Assembly (NCBI GenBank): GCA_963675565.2
Contig: CAXXYD010000001.1
Location: 558,001 to 622,000, forward strand
Length of the DNA: 64,000 nucleotides
Direction: 5' to 3'
Source of the DNA: JARRKU01 sp963675565
GTDB taxonomy: Bacteria; Desulfobacterota; Desulfobacteria; Desulfobacterales; Desulfosarcinaceae
Position 1 is the stretch's first letter; each line of letters opens with the position of its first letter. The position numbers and the translations under genes are program-made. The notes below the pieces were generated by a model. That model had not been told where the DNA came from. It was given only the letters and a program-made list of their open reading frames with translations, and did not search any database. Of the stretch, positions 26,394-37,100 are shown piece after piece.

Positions 26394-28251
26394 TCTTCCC
26401 TAAATCGTTTTTGTCTGCGGCCGCTCTCCGGCCCTTCCACAACATATCGCGCAAACCGGATGCCCGGGAGATGGACCGGTCAACGGCATTTTTTAAAATA
26501 TCTTCGCTGGACCATATTTCCACAGACCGTTTGGCCCGTGTAATGGCCGTGTAAATCAATTCGCGCGTCAGCAGAGGGGTGTCGTTCCGGGGAAGGATCA
26601 ACAGCACCTTGTCGAATTCGGTCCCCTGGCTTTTATGAATCGTCATGGCATATACGGTTTCATGCGGCGGCAACTGTTCCGGTACAATATAGCGGATCGT
26701 GCCGCCGGCACTTTCAAATGCCACCTGAATGTCCTCACGGCCCTCTTGCAACCGGGCGACAGCGACGCCGATATCACCGTTGAAAAGGCTCTGGTGATAA
26801 TCGTTTCGCGCAATCATCACCGGCTTCCCGCGATACCACGTGTCAATGGACCCGGAGCCGGCCGACACAAACCCATTGGCCTTGAGAACACGCTCCACGG
26901 TTAAATTGAGAGCGGCAACCCCCAGGGGCCCTTTTCGTAGCGCGGTCAGGATTTTGAAATCCATCAATCGGGCGATCAGATCCGGCAATGCATCGATGGA
27001 AAACAGGGGGGCAACCTCGGTCAATGTTTTTTCCGTCAAATCGGCTTCCAGGTCTTCATCCGCTGCCAACGCCTTCCAGGAAACGTCCGCAAACCGAGGA
27101 TCGTTCAGCAAAGAAAACGCCGATTCGGCATCCCCGTTCTTTACGGCCTGTCCCAATCGATGAATGCCGCTGTTCTCACCAAAGCGGTAATTTTTCTGCA
27201 GAACGACAATATGGTCGGATATATTCGCCGGCGCTCGACCTGCGCTGCTTTCCGCCACTTTGCAAGGCACATCGTCCGAAGCTGCCTCACTGCCTGCCCG
27301 CGGGGCCGGGCCGCCGCAAATATCGCCAAGTACGGCGCCCGCTTCGACGGATGCCAGTTGGTCTTTGTCTCCCACCAGGATCAAGCGGGCCGAAGCCGGA
27401 ACGGCATCCATGAGCCTGCACATAAGCGCCAGATCAATCATCGAGGCCTCGTCGATAATCACCACATCTGCGGCCAGGGGATTGTCCGCATTGTACCGAA
27501 ACCGGGACCCGTTGGAAATGGCGCCCAGAAGTCGATGAATGGTTTGTGCCGTGATGCATGAATGGCGGCATGGATTATCGTCTGGAAAGGAGCGGAAGGT
27601 GACCTCCAGGGCTTCCTGCAACCGGGCGGCCGCCTTTCCGGTGGGCGCAGCGAGCAGGATGCGTTGCGCCGGTGCCAGTTGCCGGGTGATCAGCAACGAA
27701 ATGATGGCGGCAATGGTCACCGTCTTGCCCGTGCCGGGTCCGCCTGAGATGACGGTAAACCACTGGTTCAACGCTGTCGCCATGGCGCGTTGCTGGACCG
27801 GGTCCCACTGCATCCAGCCCGGATGGAACCCATCGGTATCGACCCGGTCCGAGGAATTGACAGGGGCACGGGTACAACGCGCCGAAATCCCTTCGGCCAC
27901 CCGGGATTCATACCTCCAGTAACGCTGTAGGTATAGTCTGTATCCATCTAGTATCATTATTTTATCAGAAACATTCTCACCGACAAAAGGACTCTTTAAA
28001 ATGGCCTTGCGCCACTGCCGGGCAGTCTGCTTTCCGCCCAGGTCGAGCATGCCGCCGGCATGGGGAATGCCCTTTTGGCAAACCAATTCCAAATCCAGAC
28101 AGACATCACCCTGCGCCGTCGCCCTGGAGACCAGCGCGGCGGCCAGACCGATCCATTGACCGGCATCCTTGTCCATGCGCATCACCAGGCGGGCAAAGCA
28201 CAAGTCGATGGCATTGATCATTCCGGCATCAAAAAGGGCTTGGATGTCCAT
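26356..28251 (-). CDS. recD: RecD, exodeoxyribonuclease V alpha subunit
   Basis: 631 aa superfamily 1B helicase. Walker A GGPGTGKTVT lies near 167-176 and Walker B VIIDEASM near 265. The C-terminal UvrD-like 2B region contains TIHKSQGTEFDKV and the final TAITRAK motif. RecD is the 5'-3' motor of the RecBCD enzyme for double-strand break repair. It follows recB by 2 bp. The shadow ORFs on the other strand are explained by codon bias. Confidence 0.93.
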   Translation of the reverse strand: MDIQALFDAGMINAIDLCFARLVMRMDKDAGQWIGLAAALVSRATAQGDVCLDLELVCQKGIPHAGGMLDLGGKQTARQWRKAILKSPFVGENVSDKIMILDGYRLYLQRYWRYESRVAEGISARCTRAPVNSSDRVDTDGFHPGWMQWDPVQQRAMATALNQWFTVISGGPGTGKTVTIAAIISLLITRQLAPAQRILLAAPTGKAAARLQEALEVTFRSFPDDNPCRHSCITAQTIHRLLGAISNGSRFRYNADNPLAADVVIIDEASMIDLALMCRLMDAVPASARLILVGDKDQLASVEAGAVLGDICGGPAPRAGSEAASDDVPCKVAESSAGRAPANISDHIVVLQKNYRFGENSGIHRLGQAVKNGDAESAFSLLNDPRFADVSWKALAADEDLEADLTEKTLTEVAPLFSIDALPDLIARLMDFKILTALRKGPLGVAALNLTVERVLKANGFVSAGSGSIDTWYRGKPVMIARNDYHQSLFNGDIGVAVARLQEGREDIQVAFESAGGTIRYIVPEQLPPHETVYAMTIHKSQGTEFDKVLLILPRNDTPLLTRELIYTAITRAKRSVEIWSSEDILKNAVDRSISRASGLRDMLWKGRRAAADKNDLGKSADERERPGTNG

Positions 28252-28253
28252 GT

Positions 28254-31200
28254 TTAAGTCTCAATCAGCAGTGTCCTGAGGACCTCGATCAGCCTTTGGT
28301 CAGGAGCGGTGTAATAAATTCCTCCCGTGTCGCCAGGGTCCGGGACAATTCCCCTCAAAAACAGATAACAGATGCCACCGAAATGGCTGTCATACGCATA
28401 CCCGGGAATTTTCTGCCGCAGCATCTGGTCCACGGCCACCGAATAGAACAGATACTGCAGGAAATAATACTCCTCCACCATGGTCCGCTGCAAAGCCGCA
28501 AAGCGATAATGCGCCGCGGTGGCGCCCAGAAAATTGGATTTCCAATCCAGAATATAGTACCGCCCATTGTGACACAACAGGGTATCGACATAGCCTTTCA
28601 TCAACCCCTGACTGGGGGTGAAAGCAAGCTGATCCAGTTTCCGGTCGCGCCGCATATCGAGCGGGCCGCAGTGGCCATTGTCCTTGAACACGCGGGATAA
28701 ATCATCGGGGCTGAAATTCCTGAGCGGAAAATAAAAGGACATTTCATTGATACGGCTGGACATGGGCACCTGGGACAGGGAGAAATGGTGGTATGCCGTT
28801 TCCAGAACCGTGGCGGCCAGATGGCCCAGCATCTTGCCGACGGCGTCTTGCCAGCGCAAGTCAAACCCGTGGGCCTTCAATTTGGATTCGATCAGCGCCC
28901 GGATGACGGACCGGTCCTTTTCGGTGTGGTCCCAATGCTCCAGCAAATCGTGAAAAAAAATACCGGCGTGGGCGCCTTTGGGAAACTCGAACAAGGACTG
29001 GAAGGGCGAATACCGTATTTCCGGATCGGGCACCGTTTGCGCCATGTCGTCCCTGTCAGGCTTTTCCCCCTGCTCAACGGGTAAATTTGCGGTGATGGAG
29101 GAGAAACTGGATACGCGCCAGCGTCGCCGGATGGAATGCCTCAGTTTCCGGCAATGCAGGGCCCCGGCGGCTCGCTCCCCGGCCTGATATACAGCGGTGG
29201 TATCCCGGGGAAGGGGTTTGACTTCGATGGCGCCTCCGGAATCCCGGGCCACCTGCTGAAGTTCGGCGATGCAGCCGGCATCTGTCAGTGAATTCATTTT
29301 TTCCTGCAGGCGTGCAATCCGCTCGCCGGCATCCGCGCAGTCCCGGGGGCCATGGAAAAGATAGGCCGGTGCCGAAATTTCGGTCCGGTTGATCCTGCCC
29401 CATGCCATATAACAGCGTTTTTTGGCCCGCGTCAGGGCGACATAAAGCATGCGCAGGTTTTCAGACAGCGCCTCACAGCGCGCCTGCAACTGATGGCCGG
29501 GGGCGATATCGGGCCCCAGGGCAATGGTCAGGGCGTGGTCATGGGCCGGATCGTGAAACATCGCCGCCGACGGATCGGATTTAACGCCGCCCCAGACGAA
29601 AGGACAAAAGACCACATCGAATTCGAGCCCCTTGCTCTTGTGCATGGTAATGATACGAACCGCTCGCGAATCGCGCTCCAGACGAAGCTGCTGCGTATCT
29701 TCGCCGTTTTCCTCGGATTGAATCCGGCCGGCAAACCATTTGATCAAACCGTCAAGGCCCAGGCGATAGTCCACTTCGGCCTGATGCAGCAGTTCGCCAA
29801 GGTGGATGAGGTTGGTCAACCGGCGTTCGCCGTCGGGCAAGGATAAAAGACGCACCCTGATCTTTTCACGCGTCATCCAATGGCGAAACATGGCATAGAA
29901 CCCTTGTTGCACCCATGTCAGGTAATCGCTGCCCAAAGCCGCCCGGCATTGCTGCCAGCGCGACGAAGGCCCCTGGTTTCTCTCAAGAAATTCCTCAGCC
30001 GGCAGACCGTAATAATCGCCGGCCAACAGGGCATTGGCCAGAGCCGCCTTTCCCGGGGAAGCGATGGCGGCCATCAAAAGGGAGACGGCAAGTGCGTCTC
30101 GGGTATGAAAAACACTTCCCGCGCCGTGCAGTACGGCCGGCACTTTTTTCGCGGCCAAAGCGTTTTTGACCATTTGGGACTGGTTGTGGGTACGGGTTAA
30201 AATCGCAATTTGCTCGGGCTGGCAGACCGTCGTCCCGCAACCGGACAGCAGGGTGCAGACCTCTTCGGCCACAGCGGCCGAAATTCTCTGAACGGCTTCT
30301 TCCTGGCTGACCGGGCGTGTTCGGATATCCTGATCGGTAGGTGTCAGCGACCATATGGTCAAAGGCGGCAAATCCCCGCCGGATGCGGGGGCACTTGCCG
30401 GCACCGCAGGAAGAAACTGGATTTCGGAAAATCCGAACGGCCGGGTATGGCTCTGAAAAATAACATTCACGGCGTCAATGATGGCCGGGCTGGAACGCCA
30501 ATTCACCGTCAAGGTGGTTTTCTCGTCGGCCTGAGCGGCTGCCTTTAAATAGGAGAACAGATCGGCGCCCCGGAAACTGTAGATGGCCTGTTTGGGGTCG
30601 CCGATCAAGCCCAGCAGCATGTTATGATGAGCAAACAAACGATGGAATATCTCGTACTGCAATGGGTCGGTATCCTGAAATTCATCCACCAGGGCGGCGC
30701 GATATTGCCTGCGTACACTGTCGCAAAGGAAGTCTCCCCGACTTCCATGCAATGCCTGGTGGACAAGCAGGAGAAGATCGTCAAAAAACAATACCCCCTG
30801 ACTGATCTTCTTGCGCTCCAATTGTTCATTGGCCGAATTAAAAAGGCGAAGCTTCAGATAGCGCACATGCTGCGCCATTTCGGATTCCATTCTGTGCTGG
30901 TGGGCAATGGCCTTGTCGCAGTAGACGAAAAAAGGGTGCTGCGGCAGCGCGTGGCCTTTTTTGATGTGGCGTTCGATATAGGACTGGCTCAAACACTCGG
31001 CCCGCTCGAAAATCGGATAGCGGCCGTCCCACTGATCCATAGCGTCGAACAGGCCCTGCAAAAAAAGCTGACGGCAGGTCACCCCCTCTACCTGCGGATG
31101 GGCCTCGCATTTTCCATATGGACGAGCGTACAAACCTGGCGCTTCAAGCTGCTTGAAGATTTCGGTTCGGGATTGCCGCCATAGCGATTGCAACGCCTTC

Positions 31201-31841
31201 GCACTTTGGCGCCATGGCCGGATGGCGCGAAGCGGAACCTTTTGCGGGCCCGGGCAGACCCTGACATTGGGGTAGCGGCATAGGCCGAGCACCCTGGCCA
31301 GTTCTTGCGGGCCTTTGAGGGCCTTGATGGCATATCGCGCCAATTCATATGGCGCTCGGCTGATATGGCGCCGCCAAAAATCATCGGCCAGCTCCTGGAC
31401 GTAGGGCTGCGGATTCTGCACCAGCTCGGAATCAAAAAAATGGCCGGTTTCAAAAGCATATTGCTGCAGCAATCTCTGACAAAATCCGTGAATGGTAAAA
31501 ATGGCCGAGCGATCGAAGTCGGTCAGGGCATCCCGGGCCCGCTGGGCGGCCCGTTCCCGGTCCGTGACAAGCGCCGGCAGCATGGCTTCGAATTCATCCG
31601 GGCCGTCCGCCTTCTCGAAAGCGGCTTTGGCCCCGAGCAAACCGAGGCGAATCCGGGTTTTCAGCTCCTCGGTGGCCGCCTTGGTGTAGGTCACCACCAG
31701 AATCTGATCCACGGAAAGCCCCCGCTCAAGAATCAGGCGCAGATAAATACCGGTCAGGGTGTAGGTTTTCCCGGTGCCCGCCCCGGCCTCGATAAGAGTC
31801 ATCCCCTGAAGGGGATCGGTTGACAGATTGAATGGTTTCAT
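28254..31841 (-). CDS. recB: RecB, exodeoxyribonuclease V beta subunit
   Basis: 1195 aa UvrD-type helicase plus nuclease. Walker A EAGAGTGKTYTL at about 18-29; DEFQDTDPLQYEIF in the Walker B region; HKSKGLEFDVVF late in the motor. The C-terminal PD-(D/E)XK nuclease shows YILDWKSN near 1090 with its Asp and Lys. Length is like E. coli RecB (1180). It starts 5 bp after the FlhB-like gene. No recC is present in this window; in E. coli recC lies in the same region. Confidence 0.93.
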   Translation of the reverse strand: MKPFNLSTDPLQGMTLIEAGAGTGKTYTLTGIYLRLILERGLSVDQILVVTYTKAATEELKTRIRLGLLGAKAAFEKADGPDEFEAMLPALVTDRERAAQRARDALTDFDRSAIFTIHGFCQRLLQQYAFETGHFFDSELVQNPQPYVQELADDFWRRHISRAPYELARYAIKALKGPQELARVLGLCRYPNVRVCPGPQKVPLRAIRPWRQSAKALQSLWRQSRTEIFKQLEAPGLYARPYGKCEAHPQVEGVTCRQLFLQGLFDAMDQWDGRYPIFERAECLSQSYIERHIKKGHALPQHPFFVYCDKAIAHQHRMESEMAQHVRYLKLRLFNSANEQLERKKISQGVLFFDDLLLLVHQALHGSRGDFLCDSVRRQYRAALVDEFQDTDPLQYEIFHRLFAHHNMLLGLIGDPKQAIYSFRGADLFSYLKAAAQADEKTTLTVNWRSSPAIIDAVNVIFQSHTRPFGFSEIQFLPAVPASAPASGGDLPPLTIWSLTPTDQDIRTRPVSQEEAVQRISAAVAEEVCTLLSGCGTTVCQPEQIAILTRTHNQSQMVKNALAAKKVPAVLHGAGSVFHTRDALAVSLLMAAIASPGKAALANALLAGDYYGLPAEEFLERNQGPSSRWQQCRAALGSDYLTWVQQGFYAMFRHWMTREKIRVRLLSLPDGERRLTNLIHLGELLHQAEVDYRLGLDGLIKWFAGRIQSEENGEDTQQLRLERDSRAVRIITMHKSKGLEFDVVFCPFVWGGVKSDPSAAMFHDPAHDHALTIALGPDIAPGHQLQARCEALSENLRMLYVALTRAKKRCYMAWGRINRTEISAPAYLFHGPRDCADAGERIARLQEKMNSLTDAGCIAELQQVARDSGGAIEVKPLPRDTTAVYQAGERAAGALHCRKLRHSIRRRWRVSSFSSITANLPVEQGEKPDRDDMAQTVPDPEIRYSPFQSLFEFPKGAHAGIFFHDLLEHWDHTEKDRSVIRALIESKLKAHGFDLRWQDAVGKMLGHLAATVLETAYHHFSLSQVPMSSRINEMSFYFPLRNFSPDDLSRVFKDNGHCGPLDMRRDRKLDQLAFTPSQGLMKGYVDTLLCHNGRYYILDWKSNFLGATAAHYRFAALQRTMVEEYYFLQYLFYSVAVDQMLRQKIPGYAYDSHFGGICYLFLRGIVPDPGDTGGIYYTAPDQRLIEVLRTLLIET

Positions 31842-31846
31842 ACCAC

Positions 31847-32116
31847 CTAAGGCTGCAAATGGTTCAAACGATAGACAAATACAAGCACTTCCGCCACCGC
31901 GCGGTAGAGCGATTCTGGAATTTCGGTGTCCACATCCAGGGCGTCCAGCATGTTCACCAGTTGCCGATCCTCCACCAGCGGCACCTGGTGTTCCCGTGCC
32001 AGGGCGACAATTTTCCGGGCAATGTTTCCATGACCCTTTGCCACAACAGTGGGCGCGCGGTCCTTGCCATGGGAATAGCGCACGGCTACGGCCTTTGGGA
32101 TTTTATCTTTTTTCAT
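31847..32116 (-). CDS. FlhB C-terminal domain-like protein (YlqH type)
   Basis: 89 aa, soluble. It corresponds to the cytoplasmic C-terminal domain of FlhB/YscU (visible RYSHGKDRAPTVVAKG and VDTEIPESLYRAVAEVL) but has no membrane part. The autocleavage motif NPTH of FlhB is not present. It overlaps the FliK-like gene upstream by ATGA. Such pairs (FliK-like plus FlhB-C-like) also occur outside flagellar clusters, as with B. subtilis YlqG/YlqH as I recall. Function unknown. Position next to recB suggests shared transcription only. Confidence 0.75.
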   Translation of the reverse strand: MKKDKIPKAVAVRYSHGKDRAPTVVAKGHGNIARKIVALAREHQVPLVEDRQLVNMLDALDVDTEIPESLYRAVAEVLVFVYRLNHLQP

Positions 32117-33300
32117 ACTTTAAGATCGATCCTGCCCGGGGATTTTTCCCTGCTATCTTCGTCATGGAACCGGGCGATCTTCTCCCGGGATACCAGCAAA
32201 TTTATATTCACCTGGCCAAAAAACCCGTCCAGGGCACGCTGCACTTCATCAATATGCGGGGCAAATTGCATCCTTACGGCGTCATCTGGAACGAAAAAAT
32301 GGATGTGCAGGTTATCCTCCACCATTGCCAGGTCGACCCGCACCAGACCGAGGCGGTCCATCTGGAGCAGCAACGCAATCCGGTGCCGCCCCTGTTTTTC
32401 CCCTTTTTTGCCCCGTCTCGGATAATAGGCTTTGAGCTGAATGGGTGCATTTTGATCCGGGGTTGCCAACACATGGCTGATCCATTGAAACGGCTCGTCC
32501 TGCCCCGCTTTGCCAGCCACATGCGCCTGCTCCTGTTCGATGTGGCCGAGCATCCGTTGCGCCGTACGGCGCAGAAACGATACGTCCTCCGGGTTGATCC
32601 TGAAAAACGCCTGGACATCCTCCATGGGCTGAGACAGGAGCGTTTTCAATACCAGCAATTGCGGTTTGACATCATGGGAAATCAAAACCCGGGCATTTTG
32701 TGCCGGCCAAACGGTCTGCTGATCCGCTCCCGGCTGCCGCGACGACTGCACAATAAAATCGCCCAGCTTCTTTTCGAAAAAAAGTCCGTTGTTCAGCAAT
32801 TTCCCTTTCAGCTGCACGGCAATCGGTGCGGCCTGGACCTCCTGGCCCTCGGGAACCAGCGGCGCAATGGCAAGGTTCAGGCGCGACACCGCATTTTGAA
32901 TTGCCACGGCACTTTTATTCGGATCGTCCGGCGGCACGGGTTGCTGCAGGATACGGTCCGCGATTTCAGCCCAGCGCCGGCCCTGTTCGGGCGAAAATAA
33001 ATGCGCAAATCCGGATTGGGGCAGCGCTGCGCGCGGCGGCAGGTCGGATACTTCGGCCTTCAGATGCAGCCGGCTGCCGCTTTCAATCACCTTCAGGTCA
33101 AGGATTTGCCCCTCCTCAACGGCAAATCCCACTTGGGCGACAACGCGCACACCCTTCAGGTCCATCAGCACCCGCCCGTCGTTTTCTAGACGGACCACCT
33201 TGCCGAGGAGCCTTTCTCCGGAAAGAAAACCGGACAGGGTCGAATCACCCGGCCCTGCCCGAAGCGCCTCTACGGCCTTGATGATACCTGAAAAATCCAT
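32113..33300 (-). CDS. FliK C-terminal domain-like protein
   Basis: 395 aa. N-terminal part (1-200) has a small beta region (GKVVRLENDGRVLMDLKG) and low complexity. The C-terminal 120 residues (about 260-385) resemble the FliK hook-length control C-domain, with DLAMVEDNLHIHFFV and related lines. It is the first gene of the -strand run FliK-like, FlhB-C-like, recB, recD, methyltransferase. No flagellar genes are seen, so a hook role is unlikely. The pairing with an FlhB-C partner keeps the FliK-FlhB relationship in a stand-alone form. Confidence 0.6.
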   Translation of the reverse strand: MDFSGIIKAVEALRAGPGDSTLSGFLSGERLLGKVVRLENDGRVLMDLKGVRVVAQVGFAVEEGQILDLKVIESGSRLHLKAEVSDLPPRAALPQSGFAHLFSPEQGRRWAEIADRILQQPVPPDDPNKSAVAIQNAVSRLNLAIAPLVPEGQEVQAAPIAVQLKGKLLNNGLFFEKKLGDFIVQSSRQPGADQQTVWPAQNARVLISHDVKPQLLVLKTLLSQPMEDVQAFFRINPEDVSFLRRTAQRMLGHIEQEQAHVAGKAGQDEPFQWISHVLATPDQNAPIQLKAYYPRRGKKGEKQGRHRIALLLQMDRLGLVRVDLAMVEDNLHIHFFVPDDAVRMQFAPHIDEVQRALDGFFGQVNINLLVSREKIARFHDEDSREKSPGRIDLKV

Positions 33301-33404
33301 AGCATTAGGGACCGATAACCAGAATATTAGCCAGTTCCACAGGACTCGGTTTTGGGCTGGCCCTGAAGAGGGCCAAGTGTCGCACAGGGCAACAATAGAA
33401 TCCA

Positions 33405-33517
33405 GTGGTGAGCAGCAAGTTTTCAGTTGCCGTTCGCGCTGCGCGCCGGCCTATTTTTATATAATGGCAGAATTCATCAACGCGTCACTCATAACTCGAA
33501 ACTCGTAACTGATCTTG
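33405..33517. repeat. Heptamer-arm palindromic element, copy E
   Basis: The core CGTTCGCGCTGCGCGC is at 33431-33446, then GGCAGAATTCATCAACGCG. The right arm TCACTCATAACTCGAAACTC then GTAACTGATC shows four 7-nt units; the left arm is shorter. It occupies most of the 339-bp gap 33301-33639; the rest holds nothing I can name. Confidence 0.8.
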
Positions 33518-33639
33518 ATGTACCATATTATCCAATTCCTGCCCACGAATCATTCTGTTTGACACCTGTTTTGCCACTCTGCTAATCCACCACCTGATTG
33601 CCCGAATTCTAAACATTTAAGCCAGACAGAGGTAGCTCC

Positions 33640-34077
33640 GTGCCGCGTGAATATAAGGGCCACTACAACCGCAAACACCCACCCGGAACCCGTGTCGCCC
33701 CCCGGCTGGAAATCGCCGTCAAGGCAGCTGCGGCCAGAGGAAGAATCAGCTGCAAAACGGCCAACGCCATTGCCGGGGATCTGGGCGTCACCCCATTGGA
33801 GGTCGGCCAGGCGGCCGACATCCTGGAGGTAAGCATCTCCCAATGCCAGCTGGGCCTGTTCAGCCATGCCGACGACAAACCGGACAAAAGCGAGACATCC
33901 GATACCGTGGAACCGCACCTGATGCGATCCATTGTGGGGGCTCTTGCCGAAAATCGGATGCGCTGTGCCGACGCCTGGCGCATCGCAGACGAATCAGGCG
34001 TCAACCGCCGTGAAATCGGCCGGGCCTGCCAGATCATGAACATCAAGATCAGCCGCTGCCAACTGGGGGCGTTTTAG
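33640..34077 (+). CDS. Protein with a duplicated HTH-like module, unknown
   Basis: 145 aa. I do not recognise a named family. Two copies of the same roughly 53-residue module are visible: residues 22-74 and 93-145. Each ends with a helix-turn-helix-like line and the signature IS-Q/R-CQLG-L/A-F (GVTPLEVGQAADILEVSISQ versus GVNRREIGRACQIMNIKISR). The N-terminal 20 residues are basic. GTG 33640 has AGAGG upstream. It may bind DNA as a tandem HTH. It stands between a repeat element and the reverse-strand sigma54 activator, and could be linked to regulation of the molybdoenzyme operon, but that is inference. Confidence 0.7.
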   Translation: MPREYKGHYNRKHPPGTRVAPRLEIAVKAAAARGRISCKTANAIAGDLGVTPLEVGQAADILEVSISQCQLGLFSHADDKPDKSETSDTVEPHLMRSIVGALAENRMRCADAWRIADESGVNRREIGRACQIMNIKISRCQLGAF

Positions 34078-34137
34078 GTCAACGGATCCCGATAGCCGAA
34101 TGAGCCGCTATCTGAGTGGACCGCAGGTTCCCGATCT

Positions 34138-37100
34138 CTATTTGCGCGATATTCCCAACCGCTTCATCTTGGCAAACAGGGTGGTGGGTTTGACCTTCAG
34201 AACCTTGGCCGCTCCATGGGGCCCGCTGACACGCCATTTGCACGTTTCAAGGGTGTCTAAAAGGTAAAGCCGCGTATATTCTTCCAGGCTCAGCCGTTTT
34301 TCGGTCTGCGGATTGAAAACCATGTCCTTTTTGATTTCCGGCAGTACGAGGGACTTGCCGTCGCTGAGAATGGCCGCCCGCTCGATGATGTGTTCCAACT
34401 CGCGCACATTTCCCGGAAATGGATATTTCAATAGCCGGCCCATATCGCGTGAGGACACCCTGGTGATACGCTTGCCCAGTTTGCGATTGAAGCGCTCCAC
34501 GAAATGATGCACCAGGGGGGCAATATCGTCCGTACGTTCCCGCAACGGAGGGATGAGTATGGGGAATACATTCAACCGATAGTACAGGTCGGACCGGAAT
34601 TGGCCCCGCTCCACCAAAGTTTTCAGCGGTTGATTGGATGCCGCGATGATCCGGAAGTCGGACGCCTTGGTGGTCGTTCCACCCACCCGCTCGAATTTCT
34701 TCTCCTGAACGGCACGCAACAGCTTTGCCTGGATATCCATGGAGAGGTTCTGAATATCGTCCAGAAAAATAGTCCCCCCGTCGGCCAGTTCGAAACGGCC
34801 CGGGTGGCGCTGTAAAGCACCCGTAAAGGCCCCCTTTTCGTGCCCGAACAATTCACTGGCCACAATCCCTTCAGACAGCACGGCGGTGTTCAAAGGAATG
34901 AACGGGCCGTCGGCACGCTTGCTCATACGATGGATTCCACGAGCGACCAGTTCTTTTCCCACCCCGGTTTCACCCTCGATCAATACAGCGGTATCGCTGG
35001 GGCCGACTTTTTGCATCTGCGCTTGTATCATTTCAATCGCCCGGGACTGGCCGATAATCCGGGAAAAATTATGAGACTGTTCCACCTCGCTCTGAAAAAA
35101 GCGGGACTCGTTTTCCAGGCGGTCGCGCAAAAAGGCGATCTCTTCATAGGCTTCGGCATTGTCCAGTGCAATGGCCACCTGAACACCGATGGCTTCAATC
35201 AAGTCCAGTCCTTTTTCCTGGAGGCCCCTGGGCCGATGCGCGCTGTCCAGGTAAAAAACACCTAGAACGCGGGAGTGCAGCGCAATGGGACTGCAGATAA
35301 TCCAGGACAAGCCCAGCGCCTCGAGCAGCGCTGTGCTCCCGGGCTGCGGTTTTTCAATCAGCTCACCGCAGTTGGCAGCCGCGACTTTCTTGATGATCTG
35401 GACGCTTTTCGCAAACTGCGGCTGCTCCATGATGCCGGGTTCCAGGTTGCGGCTGGCGGCCAACTCCATGTGATCGTCCACCAACAGGAACACGCCGCCC
35501 CTTTCCGCCAGGGTCAGACGCATGGCAAGGGTGATGATTCTCTCCAGCAGCACGGTTCGGTTCCGAATAGTCCCAATGGAGTTGCCCACATTAATCATGG
35601 TTCCCAAAAGCATTTGTTCCGGGTTTTCCTTGACGATCAGATGCTCCAGATCTTTCGGAAAAAGCCCTTCGTTTACGGCGTGAAATATTTTTCGTGAGAA
35701 TTGGGCGGATGCCACCGCCTTTTGATCATTGCCCTGGCCCAAATAAAACCGGGCCATGCCGGCATGGGTTTGGGCCAGTTCAAACTGGGCGCCGGAGAGC
35801 CGCAGACACTGCAGACTCTGGGTGAAATCCAGCAAAATCATCTTCTGGTCCGCTTTGCACTGCATGTTTTTGTGGGCACGCCATCGATGGGCGACCCCTT
35901 GCATATAAAGATCGGGCCACGCTACAATCCGATCTATTTCGGTATCAAAATGGATTTCCCCCATGGCCATCCCGCGCCGTTCCAATCCTTCGATGCATTC
36001 GATGGCCCAGGGCGCGCGGTGATGAGGCCAGGCCAGTCGCTTCAAATAAAAGAAACCTTTCTCGATATGAACCAAAGCGGCTTCAAACCGCCTGGCCTGA
36101 TAATCGGCAAAGGCCAGTGCGAGATGGGCGTGGCTGAGTACAAAATCACCCTGGGTCGCTTCCGGAAATGCCATGGCCTGTTTGAAATAGTGCGCCCCCT
36201 CGGTAACCCGCCGGGCCTCAAAGAGCGTCATGCCGGCCATCATGAGCACGTAACATTGGAGCGCTTCATGCTTGATGGACAGGGCCTTTTTCAGCACTAC
36301 ATCGCATAGACCGATGCCCCGCGCGGTCTGGCCGCAGATCCCGTAGCCCCAGCCCAGCGCGGCGTAATGACGCAAATCATCCTCGTCGAATGACAATTCT
36401 TCAAGATGGCCCACGGCCTTGTCCCAGCGATCCAGCGCCTCGGCGATATGCCCTTCCCAATGCAGCTGGACACATTTGGCAATTTCCGTTTTGCGGGTGA
36501 TGTGCGGGTCCCCGGTCTGAGCCGCCAGCCGGAAGGATTCTTCGATCAGGCCGTGAATTTGATCGCCCCGGGTTCCAGTGCGGGACAGTGTGCGCGCGTA
36601 TACCAGATTGATCCGGGCCACCATACCCGCGTCGTCGATTTCCTTACAAAAGCGCCGTGCCTGACGCAGGTAAACGTCCTGAACCGTCAGGGGGATGCGG
36701 TAGCCGTGAAGATCCACCAGACCCAGTGCCGCCTGGACAAACATCCTTTTGTCCGCTTTGCTTTCCATGCGGCCCGGCGTTTTATCTAAAATCATTTTGA
36801 AATAGGTGGCCGCCGCATCGACATGATTTTCCCGTTTTAGCTCATCAGTCGCACGCAGCACCCGCTCGACGGGGAAAAACTCGATATCGGCGTAATAGTA
36901 CAATCGCGCCAGCGTCAGGTCTTTGGCCGTACATTCTTCGTCCTGCGCCTCGATCAGCGCCATCATCCATTTGGCCGATTCAACGACATCTTTTTGATCC
37001 GCCGCCTCTAAAAATCCATCCGCTGTTTCGGATTTCACGAAACGATACAAGCCCAGCGTTCGTGACGGGTGCCGACCCAATACACCTTTTTGGGTCAAGG

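Noticed and set aside
31828..33000. 390-aa + strand frame opposite the FliK-like gene
   Set aside because: Shadow with Pro/Arg-rich content; the - strand frames form a tight coupled run.
31847..33300. FliK-like and FlhB-like genes as part of a flagellar cluster
   Set aside because: No other flagellar gene is in the window and the FlhB-like protein lacks membrane segments and the NPTH site.
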